64,000 nucleotides of DNA, from the NCBI RefSeq assembly GCF_000802185.1, contig NZ_KN676113.1, forward strand, positions 2,372,818 through 2,436,817, written 5' to 3'. Source of the stretch: Belnapia sp. F-4-1 (GTDB lineage: Bacteria > Pseudomonadota > Alphaproteobacteria > Acetobacterales > Acetobacteraceae). Of this stretch, positions 35,540 to 43,178 are shown in pieces (position 1 is the first letter of the stretch; the number at the start of each line of letters is the position of its first letter). The notes beneath the pieces are model-generated. The model saw nothing but the letters and a program-made list of their open reading frames with translations, was not told the DNA's origin and searched no databases. Position numbers and translations under genes: made by a program.

Positions 35540-37882
35540 ATGAACGCCCCCCTCCATTCATCGCTGCTTAAATTTGGCATCGGCCAGCCCGTCTCCCGCA
35601 AGGAGGACCCGGTATTGCTGCGGGGAGAGGGACGCTACACGGATGATCTGTCCCTGCCTGGGCAAGCCTATGGAGTGATGGTTCGGAGTCCTTATGGGCA
35701 TGGGATATTGAACGGGATCGACACGACCGAGGCTGCCACCATGCCCGGCGTGTTGGCTATTTATACAGGCCGCGATCTGGAGGCAGCCGGGCTCGGTCCT
35801 ATGCCGGTGTCGGTGGGACAGAAGAACCGCGACGGCAGCCCCGCCCGTCTGCCGAAGCAGCCGGTGATGACGACCGACAAGGTACGCTTCGTTGGCGACC
35901 CGGTAGCCATCGTTGTGGCAGAGACTGCGAAGCAGGCACGCGACGCAGCGGAGGCTGTGGTGTTGGACATCGAGCCGCTGCCTGCTGTGACCGAGGCGCA
36001 AGCCGCCGTCGCCCCTGATGCGCCGTTGCTCTACGAGGATGTCCCAGGCAACCAAGTTGTGGACTTCCACTACGGCGATGCCGATGCCGTGGCTGGCGCT
36101 TTCGAGCGGGCTGCACATGTCACCCGACTGCACATCCGGAACAGCCGCGTAGTCGTCTCGCCGATGGAGCCGCGCTCGGCGCTGGCGACCTATGAAAGTG
36201 GGAGATATGTCCTGCGACTGGGCAGCCAGGGTGTCTTCGGCATGCGTGGCAATCTGTCCAAGGTGATGGGGGTAGAGCCTGCGGCAATGCACGTGTTGAC
36301 GGGAAATGTCGGTGGCTCATTTGGGATGAAAGCCAGCGTCTATCCCGAATATCCTGCGCTTCTGCATGCGGCAAAGCAGCTGGGCCGGCCAGTGAAGTGG
36401 ACGGATGGGCGCACTGAAAGCTTTCTGTCCGACAGCCATGGACGCGACCATGACATGGTGGCGGAGCTGGCGCTGGATGCCCAAGGGCACTTCCTCGCTG
36501 TCCGGATGACGGGTTTTGGAAACCTCGGTGCGTATTTGAGTAATGCGACCACGCTGCCTTCTACAGGCAACACCGTGAAGAACGTGGTCGGGGTCTACCG
36601 CACGCCGCTCGTGGAGGTGTCGACGCGCTGCGTCTTTACCAATACCACGCCGGTCGGCGCCTATCGTGGCGCGGGACGACCCGAAGGTAACTACTACATG
36701 GAGCGATTGGTCGAGACTGCTGCGCGGGAGATGGGCATCGACAGGGTAGAGCTACGCCGCCGCAACCAGATCCGCCCAGACCAGATTCCATACAAAGCGC
36801 CATCGGGGATGCTTTATGACAGTGGCGACTTTCCTGCCGTTCTGGACAAAGCGCTAGCCGCTGCCGATTGGGATAATTTCGCCGCCCGGCGGACCGAAAG
36901 CCGCACGCGTGGCAAGTTACGCGGCATCGGGATCGGGCAGTATCTCGAGGTAACGGCGCCGCCCTCTAAGGAGATGGGGGGCATTCGGTTCGACGAGGAT
37001 GGTGGCGTGACCATCCTAACGGGCACGCTAGACTATGGTCAGGGGCATGCCTCGCCCTTTGCGCAGGTGCTGGTGGACCGGCTCGGCATTCCCTTTGAGT
37101 GCATCCGTTTGAGCCAGGGTGACAGTGACTTGCTAATCGCAGGCGGCGGCACGGGTGGTTCCCGCTCCATCATGGCGACTGGCACTGCGCTCTCGTCGGC
37201 CAGCGCACTGGTAATCGAGAAAGGAAGGGCGGCTGCGGCTCATGTATTGGAAGCCTCAGCCGCCGATATCGAGTTCTCCTCGGGAAGGTTCAACATTGTG
37301 GGCACGGACCGGGGGATCGGCATCCTGGAACTCGCGGCGCAACTGCGTGGGATGACACAACTGCCAGACAGATTGCCGCGCACGCTCGATGTGTCGCACA
37401 CTGACCAATACGAGGATTCTGCTTTTCCCAACGGCTGCCACGTCGCTGAGGTTGAGGTCGATCCCGATACGGGGGAGGCGACAGTAGTGAGTTATGTCAC
37501 CGCCAATGATTTCGGAGTGCTAGTGAACCCGATGCTGGTGACCGGTCAGGCGCATGGCGGCATTATGCAGGGTATAGGCCAGGCTCTGACGGAGCTGACG
37601 GCCTATAACGAGGAGGGGCAGCCGCTCAGCGGATCCTACATGGATTACTGCTTGCCGCGCGCGGAGCATGCGCCGTCGTTCGGCTTTACCAGTCACCCGG
37701 TTCCCGCTCGTACCAATGCCTTGGGCGCCAAAGGATGCGGTGAGGCGGGGTGTGCTGGCGCGCTACCCTCTGTCATGAATGCCGTTGTGGATGCTGTCGC
37801 AGAGTGCGGCATCCTTCACGTGGATATGCCAGCGACACCACTGAAGCTGTGGAGCCTTCTCAACACGGAAACTGAAGCGTGA
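35540..37882 (+). CDS. Xanthine dehydrogenase/CO dehydrogenase-family molybdopterin subunit (orphan)
   Basis: A 780-residue large subunit of a molybdenum hydroxylase. It has GQPVSRKEDPVLLRGEGRYT, the VGGSFGMK loop, GAYRGAGRPEGNYYMERLVE, and GAKGCGEAGCAGALPSVMNA with the catalytic Glu. The AYRGAGRPE loop lacks the Cys of carbon-monoxide dehydrogenases, so an aldehyde or N-heterocycle oxidase is more likely. The iron-sulphur and FAD subunits normally encoded beside it are absent. Codons ending in A or T are more frequent than in neighbours, suggesting separate origin. It lies between two terminase copies. Confidence 0.9.
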   Translation: MNAPLHSSLLKFGIGQPVSRKEDPVLLRGEGRYTDDLSLPGQAYGVMVRSPYGHGILNGIDTTEAATMPGVLAIYTGRDLEAAGLGPMPVSVGQKNRDGSPARLPKQPVMTTDKVRFVGDPVAIVVAETAKQARDAAEAVVLDIEPLPAVTEAQAAVAPDAPLLYEDVPGNQVVDFHYGDADAVAGAFERAAHVTRLHIRNSRVVVSPMEPRSALATYESGRYVLRLGSQGVFGMRGNLSKVMGVEPAAMHVLTGNVGGSFGMKASVYPEYPALLHAAKQLGRPVKWTDGRTESFLSDSHGRDHDMVAELALDAQGHFLAVRMTGFGNLGAYLSNATTLPSTGNTVKNVVGVYRTPLVEVSTRCVFTNTTPVGAYRGAGRPEGNYYMERLVETAAREMGIDRVELRRRNQIRPDQIPYKAPSGMLYDSGDFPAVLDKALAAADWDNFAARRTESRTRGKLRGIGIGQYLEVTAPPSKEMGGIRFDEDGGVTILTGTLDYGQGHASPFAQVLVDRLGIPFECIRLSQGDSDLLIAGGGTGGSRSIMATGTALSSASALVIEKGRAAAAHVLEASAADIEFSSGRFNIVGTDRGIGILELAAQLRGMTQLPDRLPRTLDVSHTDQYEDSAFPNGCHVAEVEVDPDTGEATVVSYVTANDFGVLVNPMLVTGQAHGGIMQGIGQALTELTAYNEEGQPLSGSYMDYCLPRAEHAPSFGFTSHPVPARTNALGAKGCGEAGCAGALPSVMNAVVDAVAECGILHVDMPATPLKLWSLLNTETEA

Positions 37883-37949
37883 CCAGAGTGGGCTACTCTG
37901 AAGTGCTGCATCATCCCGTTGCAGGACCTTGACCCAACGTCAGCTTTCT

Positions 37950-38318
37950 GCAAATCGGCCGCCGCTTTTGGCTCCTGAGCGTCCGCTGCCAGCTTGGCAG
38001 CGGACGCAACGGCTACGGCCGCAGGAGATCGAGATGGTGGAGTTCCGCTCGACAACGGCCAACTTCTCGCCGGCGTCATCGAGCTTGATGCTGCCATGCG
38101 CTCGGGCCGCCTGGAGCATGACGGCAGCCCGCTGCTGGGGTGGTGCATCGACAACCTTGTCGGTAAGCCGGATCGCAGGGGCAACCTCTATCCGACAAGG
38201 CGCGGCCGAAGCAGAAGATCGATGCTGCTGTGGCGTTCATCATGGCGGTCGGGCGGTGGAGATCGAGCCGGAGCAGTCCACCAGCATCTATGAGTTGGCG
38301 GAGTTGTGGCCGGTGTGA
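37950..38318 (+). pseudogene. Terminase large subunit relic B (C-terminal part)
   Basis: It matches the end of the terminase at 34378-35313: the region from GGCCGCCGCTTT onward, then [14 protein letters not shown], a one-base loss, [11 protein letters not shown]-like sequence, another one-base loss, and [14 protein letters not shown]-like ending (here [15 protein letters not shown]). It starts about 70 bases after the molybdenum hydroxylase stop. Shifts leave no usable frame. Confidence 0.7.
37979..38007. repeat. Perfect 13-bp hairpin inside terminase relic B
   Basis: GCGTCCGCTGCCA at 37979-37991 pairs perfectly with TGGCAGCGGACGC at 37995-38007 around a three-base loop. This insertion-like palindrome is absent from the other two terminase copies. 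It lies 97 bases after the molybdenum hydroxylase stop and could act as its terminator, although no T-run follows. Confidence 0.6.
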
Positions 38319-38448
38319 GGCGGTGCGTATGGCAGCGGAAACACGATTGATATGGCGAAACGCTGCCATGTATCTTGATGCGACGCCGAAGTTATGCGGG
38401 CGTACTGCTTGCAGCTAGACTTGAGCTGGCGTGTCTACGTTGCCCTTA

Positions 38449-39374
38449 GTGTCTGTCCTTGAACATTCTCATGTTTGGCAGAGCATTCGCATCATTATGC
38501 GAATGGATGCTAGGCGGAGGAAGGCGAGTGCGGTGCAACTGAGGTTCTCCCAGTCCTTGGCGAGACGGCGGCATCGGTTGAGCCATGCGATGGTGCGTTC
38601 GGCGACCCATCGCCGGGGCAGCACCTCGAAGCCCTGCGCCGTATCGGAGCACCTGACGATCTGAAGCTGCACCTGGCGCAGCACGCGCTTCAGTGCGGCC
38701 TGGAACTTCGGCCCCTGATAGCCGGCATCGGCGTAGAGCTTGCGCAGGAACGGGAACATCCCGAAGGGCGTTGCCATGCCATGACCAGCACGCCGCCATC
38801 GCGGTCCTGAAGGCCAGCGCTATGCGCCACCGCGTGCGGCATCAGGCCAAGCGTGTCGACCAGGATGTGGCGCTTCTTGCCGCCATCATAGCCGTGCGGA
38901 TCGATCGAAGGCCCCCCTTTTCCGCGGCCTTTACACTCTGGCTGTCGATGATCGCCGCCGTCGGACTGGCCTCGCGCCCGGCCTGCTCGCGGCACTGCAC
39001 ATGGAGCGCGTGGTGGATCCGCCCGAGCGTGCCGTCCCAGCCCCAGCGCATGAGGTAGCCATACAGCGTGCTGCGCGGCGGCAGGTCCTTCGGGATCGCC
39101 CGCCACTGGCAGCCCGTGCCAAGCACGTAGAGCAGACCGTTGACCACCTCTCGCAGGCCCACCGTCCGCGCGTTGCCACCGCGCTCCGCCGGCGGGATCA
39201 GACCGGCGATCAGTGCCCACTCCGCATCCGTCATGTCACTGGGGTAGCGTAACCCGCGCCGATCGTACCGAGACCGGTTCTCCGCCGTCCACATCTGCAA
39301 CGCCTCCGCCAACTGCCCCAACCCAAGCGAATCACAGGTGGCTCAACGGATTCAAGATGTTCGCGGACAGACAC
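38449..39374. mobile_element. IS5-family (IS427-like) element with TTA target duplication
   Basis: A 926-base element. Its ends are inverted repeats: GTGTCTGTCCTTGAACAT at the left and GTGTCTGTCCGCGAACAT read inward from 39374. TTA flanks both sides (38446-38448 and 39375-39377), the usual IS427-group duplication. It carries one minus-strand transposase spread over three frames and sits inside the relic cold-shock gene. Confidence 0.88.
38469..39321 (-). pseudogene. IS5/IS427-type transposase, disrupted
   Basis: ORF A begins at 39321 and shows [39 protein letters not shown] and [16 protein letters not shown]. At a run of four A and six G (about 38930) a -1 slip would join it to [20 protein letters not shown], a kind of frameshift known in IS427 elements. 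Further on, a five-base tandem duplication (ATGGC ATGGC, about 38773-38782) breaks the frame again before [20 protein letters not shown] and RRWVAERTIAWLNRCRRLAK. The second break should inactivate the transposase. Confidence 0.85.
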
Positions 39375-39550
39375 TTACCCTGCTGACCACGTTGCAGATC
39401 AAACCCGAACTTGTCACCTTCACATGGCTCCTAAATGCTTGGGCGCTGGATATCGGAGATGTGGAGGAAGACGTCCTGCGAGCCAACATCGGGCTGAATA
39501 AAGCCCTAGCCCTTGGCTGCGTTGAACCACTTCACGGTGCCGGTAGCCAT

Positions 39551-40015
39551 GGCAGTGTTCCGTTCACGAGAAGAGGTGCCGCCTCGCGAGGTTGCAGGAC
39601 GGATCGAACTTCGCGGGAGACGGATACCAGGCTCGGCGCTTGATCATGAGCATGGAGAGCATGCCGAACCAAACGAGGTTGGCATATATGCCATGGGCTG
39701 CGGGGTACTGTTTCAACCAAAAACCAGATATTCCAACCGTGCGGCGTCCGGGCCGGCACCTTGGGAAGCTACTTACCTTGGCAAACCTTCGACCGCCGCG
39801 TGGAACTCAGGATAGGTCTGTTCCGCGATGGCCGCGTCGGCCCTGCCGGGCGACAGCCGGCGATGTAGATGCGCCGCCGATTGACTGCACGCTCGCACAT
39901 GGCACCCGACCACAATGCGCGTGAATGCTGCAGAGGCGTGTTCGGTCGGAATGCATGTTGCTCGCGCGGTCCTTCCTCATGAACAGCGGCGCCAAGCCTA
40001 CGCTGCTGCCAAGCC
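39551..40015. other. Intergenic stretch with a possible gene tail
   Basis: About 465 bases between the cold-shock relic and the proteasome-like gene. On the minus strand a frame ending near 39778 reads ADAAIAEQTYPEFHAAVEG, which looks like the tail of a larger protein, but nothing upstream supports it. No other signal was recognised. Confidence 0.3.
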
Positions 40016-40828
40016 TCAGCCTTCTTGGCGAAGGCCGTGCGGGTAGAAGCTCTTCCGCTGCACCCAGCGGAAGCCCTCGTGCTTGGTGATGGCGGCGATC
40101 TCGACCGTGCCGCCGACGCTTTTCGGCAGAAAGACGGCGAAGCGGACGAAGCCGATCGTGGTCTCGACCAAGAAGCGCGCCAAGTCGATCGCGTCCTGGA
40201 TCGGCATGGCGGGGACGGAGAGCGTCGCATAAAGCTCCCGGACCAGTTCCTCCTGCAGCCTGCCGGCCTTCTCTGCCGGCATGCCGTGCTTCACCAGCGC
40301 ATCCCCAACATCGAAGCCGAGGCCAAGGATGAGTCGGTTGAGCACCTCGTACTGGCCATCCCACATCACGCCGAAGCTGGTCTCGTCCATGATCTGCCGT
40401 GGCGGTGGGCAAGCCTGTCCGGTCATACTGACCTCCCAAACCTCAGCAAGCGGCCGGCCGGCAGAGTAGCCGCAGAGCCGGAGTTGAAGGTTGGTTGGCT
40501 CCGGGCAGGATGCAGCCTTCTCTTCGAAGAGAAAGGCGCGCAGCCGCCCAGCTAGCTGCTCCATCGTGTAGCGCTCGGGGTCGAGGCGCCAGTCAGGATG
40601 CCCCGGGTCGCGCCCGGCGAAGCGCCGCCGCAAATCCTTGAGCAAGGTCTCGACAGACTCGTTGCCGATTCCGCCTGCCCCAGTGGACATTGCCCCGATC
40701 GGAAGGCCCTCGCAAAGGTTTGTAATCTTGTTGGCGTGGGCGTAAATCTGCCCGCTGCTCATGGTGCCGGCGCTGTCGGCCGCCATGACGACGCCGTCGT
40801 TGATCTTCACGGAAACGATTATGGTCAC
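40016..40828 (-). CDS. Proteasome beta-like Ntn-hydrolase
   Basis: A 270-residue protein whose N-terminus matches proteasome beta subunits. After removal of the initiator, Thr1 is followed by Asp17 (VVMAADSAG) and Lys33 (YAHANKI), the spacing of the 20S catalytic triad, with GAGGIGNES further on. The remaining 200 residues do not resemble HslV or classic 20S subunits and are longer, so it belongs to a divergent bacterial branch. GTG 40828 follows GGGGAG. No ATPase, ubiquitin-like tag or second subunit gene is adjacent. Whether it is a peptidase or assembles into rings is not known. Confidence 0.8.
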   Translation of the reverse strand: MTIIVSVKINDGVVMAADSAGTMSSGQIYAHANKITNLCEGLPIGAMSTGAGGIGNESVETLLKDLRRRFAGRDPGHPDWRLDPERYTMEQLAGRLRAFLFEEKAASCPEPTNLQLRLCGYSAGRPLAEVWEVSMTGQACPPPRQIMDETSFGVMWDGQYEVLNRLILGLGFDVGDALVKHGMPAEKAGRLQEELVRELYATLSVPAMPIQDAIDLARFLVETTIGFVRFAVFLPKSVGGTVEIAAITKHEGFRWVQRKSFYPHGLRQEG

Positions 40829-40897
40829 GGTGCTGCTCCCCGTAGCGGCGCCGGTCTCGCATGAACGGCTCCACCATCCTTGCGCGGGTAGTCGGTC

Positions 40898-41107
40898 TCA
40901 CCTATCCGCTGAGGAAGGGATGTGCGGTGCGGATGGCCGCTCGGGCGGGGGCCGCTGGCCGGCGCCGCGCCGGCGGCCACGGTCCCGCACATGGTGATCG
41001 AGCTCCGTGGTCGCCTTGTCGGCGGCAGTCACGGCTGCGGCGGCGAGGATGCGCCAGCGCCGCCGATAGCGGATTATGCCCAGTAGCTTCGCAATCCGGC
41101 CCGCCAT
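40898..41107 (-). CDS. Small basic hypothetical protein
   Basis: A 69-residue, arginine-rich protein: a hydrophobic/basic helix (MAGRIAKLLGIIRYRRRWRI, LAAAAVTAADKATTELDHHV) then a disordered Arg/Pro tail. GAAGGAG lies ten bases before the ATG. It is about 70 bases upstream of the proteasome-like gene on the same strand and may share its transcript. No family recognised. Confidence 0.45.
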   Translation of the reverse strand: MAGRIAKLLGIIRYRRRWRILAAAAVTAADKATTELDHHVRDRGRRRGAGQRPPPERPSAPHIPSSADR

Positions 41108-41293
41108 GTCGATCCGGCTCCTTCACAAACGACCTCTTGGCTGGCGGTCTCGCGGCCGTGCCAGTCCAAGCAGACGTGCTGCCCGACTGTGAGTTGCCAG
41201 CGCACCCGTCCTCGGAGTCATCCTCCTGCGCACATATCAGAGCGGATCATACTGACTTCGAAAAAATGTCATTGGCGTCGTCGGACCAGGTGG

Positions 41294-41545
41294 TCAGCAG
41301 GTTGGGCCAATCATGAGCGTTATTCTGATCTTGATCAGCGCGATAGCCTCGATTTGCCGGCGTATCCGGGCGAAGGACTTGAACTGATCGGCCGGCTTGT
41401 AGCACCAACGCTCGCTCAGATCGCCCGGAACCATTAGCGAGATGGCACAGATGACGCCGCATCCGTTCTCCACGATCTCGAACAACAGGCGCCTACCGTC
41501 GCGCTATGGATGCAGTGCGATCGGCGTGGTGGCCGGTTCGGTCAT
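41294..41545 (-). pseudogene. Small protein gene (DUF1488-like) with in-frame TAG at codon 14
   Basis: From ATG 41545, behind a good GGGAGG, the frame reads MTEPATTPIALHP, TAG (41504-41506), RDGRRLLFEIVENG, CGVICAISLMVPGDLSERW, FARIRRQIEAIALIKIR and stops at 41294. The second part resembles DUF1488-like small proteins. A TTG at 41485 could start a shorter product. The single TAG is either a mutation or a sequencing error. It lies downstream of the 84-residue gene on the same strand. Confidence 0.5.
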
Positions 41546-41623
41546 AATCCGCGCCTCCCGTGCGACGGGAAAAGCCTGGGCGGTGGTCCGTCGCCATCCC
41601 GTATGGGCAACTGCAACTCTGGC

Positions 41624-41878
41624 TCAGAGGCGGTCTGCCGCCTGCGCCTTTTCCAGTTCGCCTGGATCGACGGCAAGCACCTGGACGAGCGCTCCGGCGC
41701 CGTTGGCTTGGCGCGTGATCGTAGTCAAGACGCGCCGGTAGGCCGGGAAGGAGAGGCCCTCGACCAGTTCTTCCTCAGTCTCGACGGTGTAGGTGCCGGC
41801 CGGCTGTACGGCCCCGGCGCTCTTGATGGAGAAAGGACGCCGGAACACGAGGCTACTGGTATGCGTGCGGGTGGGCAT
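41624..41878 (-). CDS. Small conserved hypothetical protein
   Basis: An 84-residue protein: SLVFRRPFSIKSAGAVQPAG, TYTVETEEELVEGLSFPAYR, RVLTTITRQA. The QPAGTYxVETxEELxEGLSFxAYRR pattern is familiar from small alphaproteobacterial proteins of unknown function. ATG 41878 follows GCAGGAG. The frame is open upstream, but similarity begins at this start. It probably leads a short operon with the gene at 41294-41545. Confidence 0.75.
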   Translation of the reverse strand: MPTRTHTSSLVFRRPFSIKSAGAVQPAGTYTVETEEELVEGLSFPAYRRVLTTITRQANGAGALVQVLAVDPGELEKAQAADRL

Positions 41879-42185
41879 GATTGCGCTCCTGCGCCGAGGT
41901 CGGCATCGCTCGCCGAAAGGTCGGCTTGGGGAGTGGCCCGCCCCGGGCACCGCGGCAACTCTCCAGCCGAGAATGCAGCGTCGAAACCGCACCCCGGGCT
42001 TTCTACTGGTCTACGTACTCTATATGGCGACGAGGGATGCCATTCCCCTATCACAACTCGCGTGGGATCAGGCTGGCGCCTGTTCTAGACATGCGTCGAT
42101 CGGTTGTGAACGCCGCTTTCTTCGCCGAGGAAGCGACCTATCCTCTGCCGCGTTGATGTCGGCGCTACGCCCGGAGGAGGATCGC

Positions 42186-42554
42186 ATGGCGCTTCGGCTG
42201 GTCTCCTCCGGTAATGGTTCGGCGCTGGCGATCCGCGACCATCTCATCCCACTGGTCCGAAAGCGTGGTGCCCTCGAAGTTCAACGCGATTCGGTACGAC
42301 GGGTTACGCTCAGGGCCGACGCCTGGGTCATCGAGCACTGGACCCCATTCAACGACCCCATGCCGGGAGAGGCCTCGTCTCCCGGATACCGCCGTGCCCT
42401 GCAGCGGCAGCACACCGAGCCGGACCTGCCCTACGGGCTTGATGTGTGGCATGCCGGCGTGAAGGTGCTGAGCGTGCTCTGGGCCGATGACGGCGCTTTC
42501 GAGGTCAGCGACTTCGTCCGCGGCGGCTGGGAGGCGGAGGCGCTCGCATTGTAG
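42186..42554 (+). CDS. Hypothetical protein
   Basis: A 122-residue protein without leader or membrane segment. It has SGNGSALAIRDHLIPLVRKR, VTLRADAWVIEHWTPFNDPM and GLDVWHAGVKVLSVLWADDG, a mixed alpha/beta pattern. A strong CGGAGGAGG precedes the ATG at 42186; the longer upstream frame lacks such a signal. No family recognised. Confidence 0.6.
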   Translation: MALRLVSSGNGSALAIRDHLIPLVRKRGALEVQRDSVRRVTLRADAWVIEHWTPFNDPMPGEASSPGYRRALQRQHTEPDLPYGLDVWHAGVKVLSVLWADDGAFEVSDFVRGGWEAEALAL

Positions 42555-42725
42555 CGGCCCTTGCGCATCCGCGCACACCCGCTCGGCGGCTTTGCACGGC
42601 TGCCATAGACCCATGAGCGCGCCATATGGCGGCTACATGTCGGCCCTGGCCTCATCAGAGCGGCCGGCAGGCGCGAGGAGACCGGTACTGCGCATCCTGA
42701 CCCCAAGATCCCGCGGCATGCCGGC

Positions 42726-43178
42726 ATGAACGCGCTGCGCACTCTCCGATCCCGGACCGTGGCGGGCAGCCGCTTCCGCCAGTTCACGCAGATCCGCGAT
42801 CTGCCGGTCCTGATCGTGGATGAGCCGAGCGGCATTGCCGATCCTGACCCGGCGCCGGAGCCGCTGGAGGTTCTGCTGGCCGCGCTCGGCTCCGATCTCA
42901 CTATCGGTATTCGGGCCGGTGCGATCGCCCGGGGCATCGCGCTCTCGAGCCTCGCGCTCGATCTGGAGGCGGACATCGCCGCCGCTCCGATGGACATGGT
43001 GCAACCAGCGCCGCTCGGTCTCGAGGCAGTGCGCGTCGCAGTTCATATCGAGGCAGATGCCCCGCGGGAGGCACTGGCGGCGCTGGTGACGCGGGCAACC
43101 TTGCGGTCGCCGGTCGCCAATACTCTGCACGATGGGACCGAGCTGAAGGTTGGTCTGGCCGAAGCACAAGGACGCTAA
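42726..43178 (+). CDS. OsmC-family protein lacking both catalytic cysteines
   Basis: A 150-residue protein of the OsmC/Ohr fold: PEPLEVLLAALGSDLTIGI on the central helix and TLRSPVANTLHDGTELKVGL near the C-terminus. In peroxidase members the first site is a Cys after GS or GA and the second a Cys in (R)CPVxxTL; here they are Asp and Ser. Peroxide reduction is therefore unlikely, and a binding role is more plausible. The stop overlaps the stop of the convergent LysR gene by four bases. The start has no obvious Shine-Dalgarno. Confidence 0.8.
   Translation: MNALRTLRSRTVAGSRFRQFTQIRDLPVLIVDEPSGIADPDPAPEPLEVLLAALGSDLTIGIRAGAIARGIALSSLALDLEADIAAAPMDMVQPAPLGLEAVRVAVHIEADAPREALAALVTRATLRSPVANTLHDGTELKVGLAEAQGR

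Larger units (their letters stand above)
38415..39550 (-). pseudogene. Cold-shock protein (CspA family) gene with stops, split by IS5 element
   Basis: From ATG 39550 the minus strand reads MATGTVKWFNAAKG, a TAG in place of the usual aromatic codon, GFIQPDVGSQDVFLHISDIQ, RPSI, a second TAG, then EPCEGDKFGFDLQRGQQG. There the IS element at 38449-39374 interrupts. Removing the element and one copy of its TTA duplication restores the frame: GKGNVDTPAQV and a stop at 38415-38417. KWFNAAKGxGFI and DVFLHIS are the RNA-binding motifs of CspA proteins. Confidence 0.85.

Noticed and set aside
16975-38318. An intact prophage based on the terminase copies
   Set aside because: No portal, capsid, tail, lysis or integrase genes accompany the terminase pieces. 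They are repeated fragments among cellular genes.
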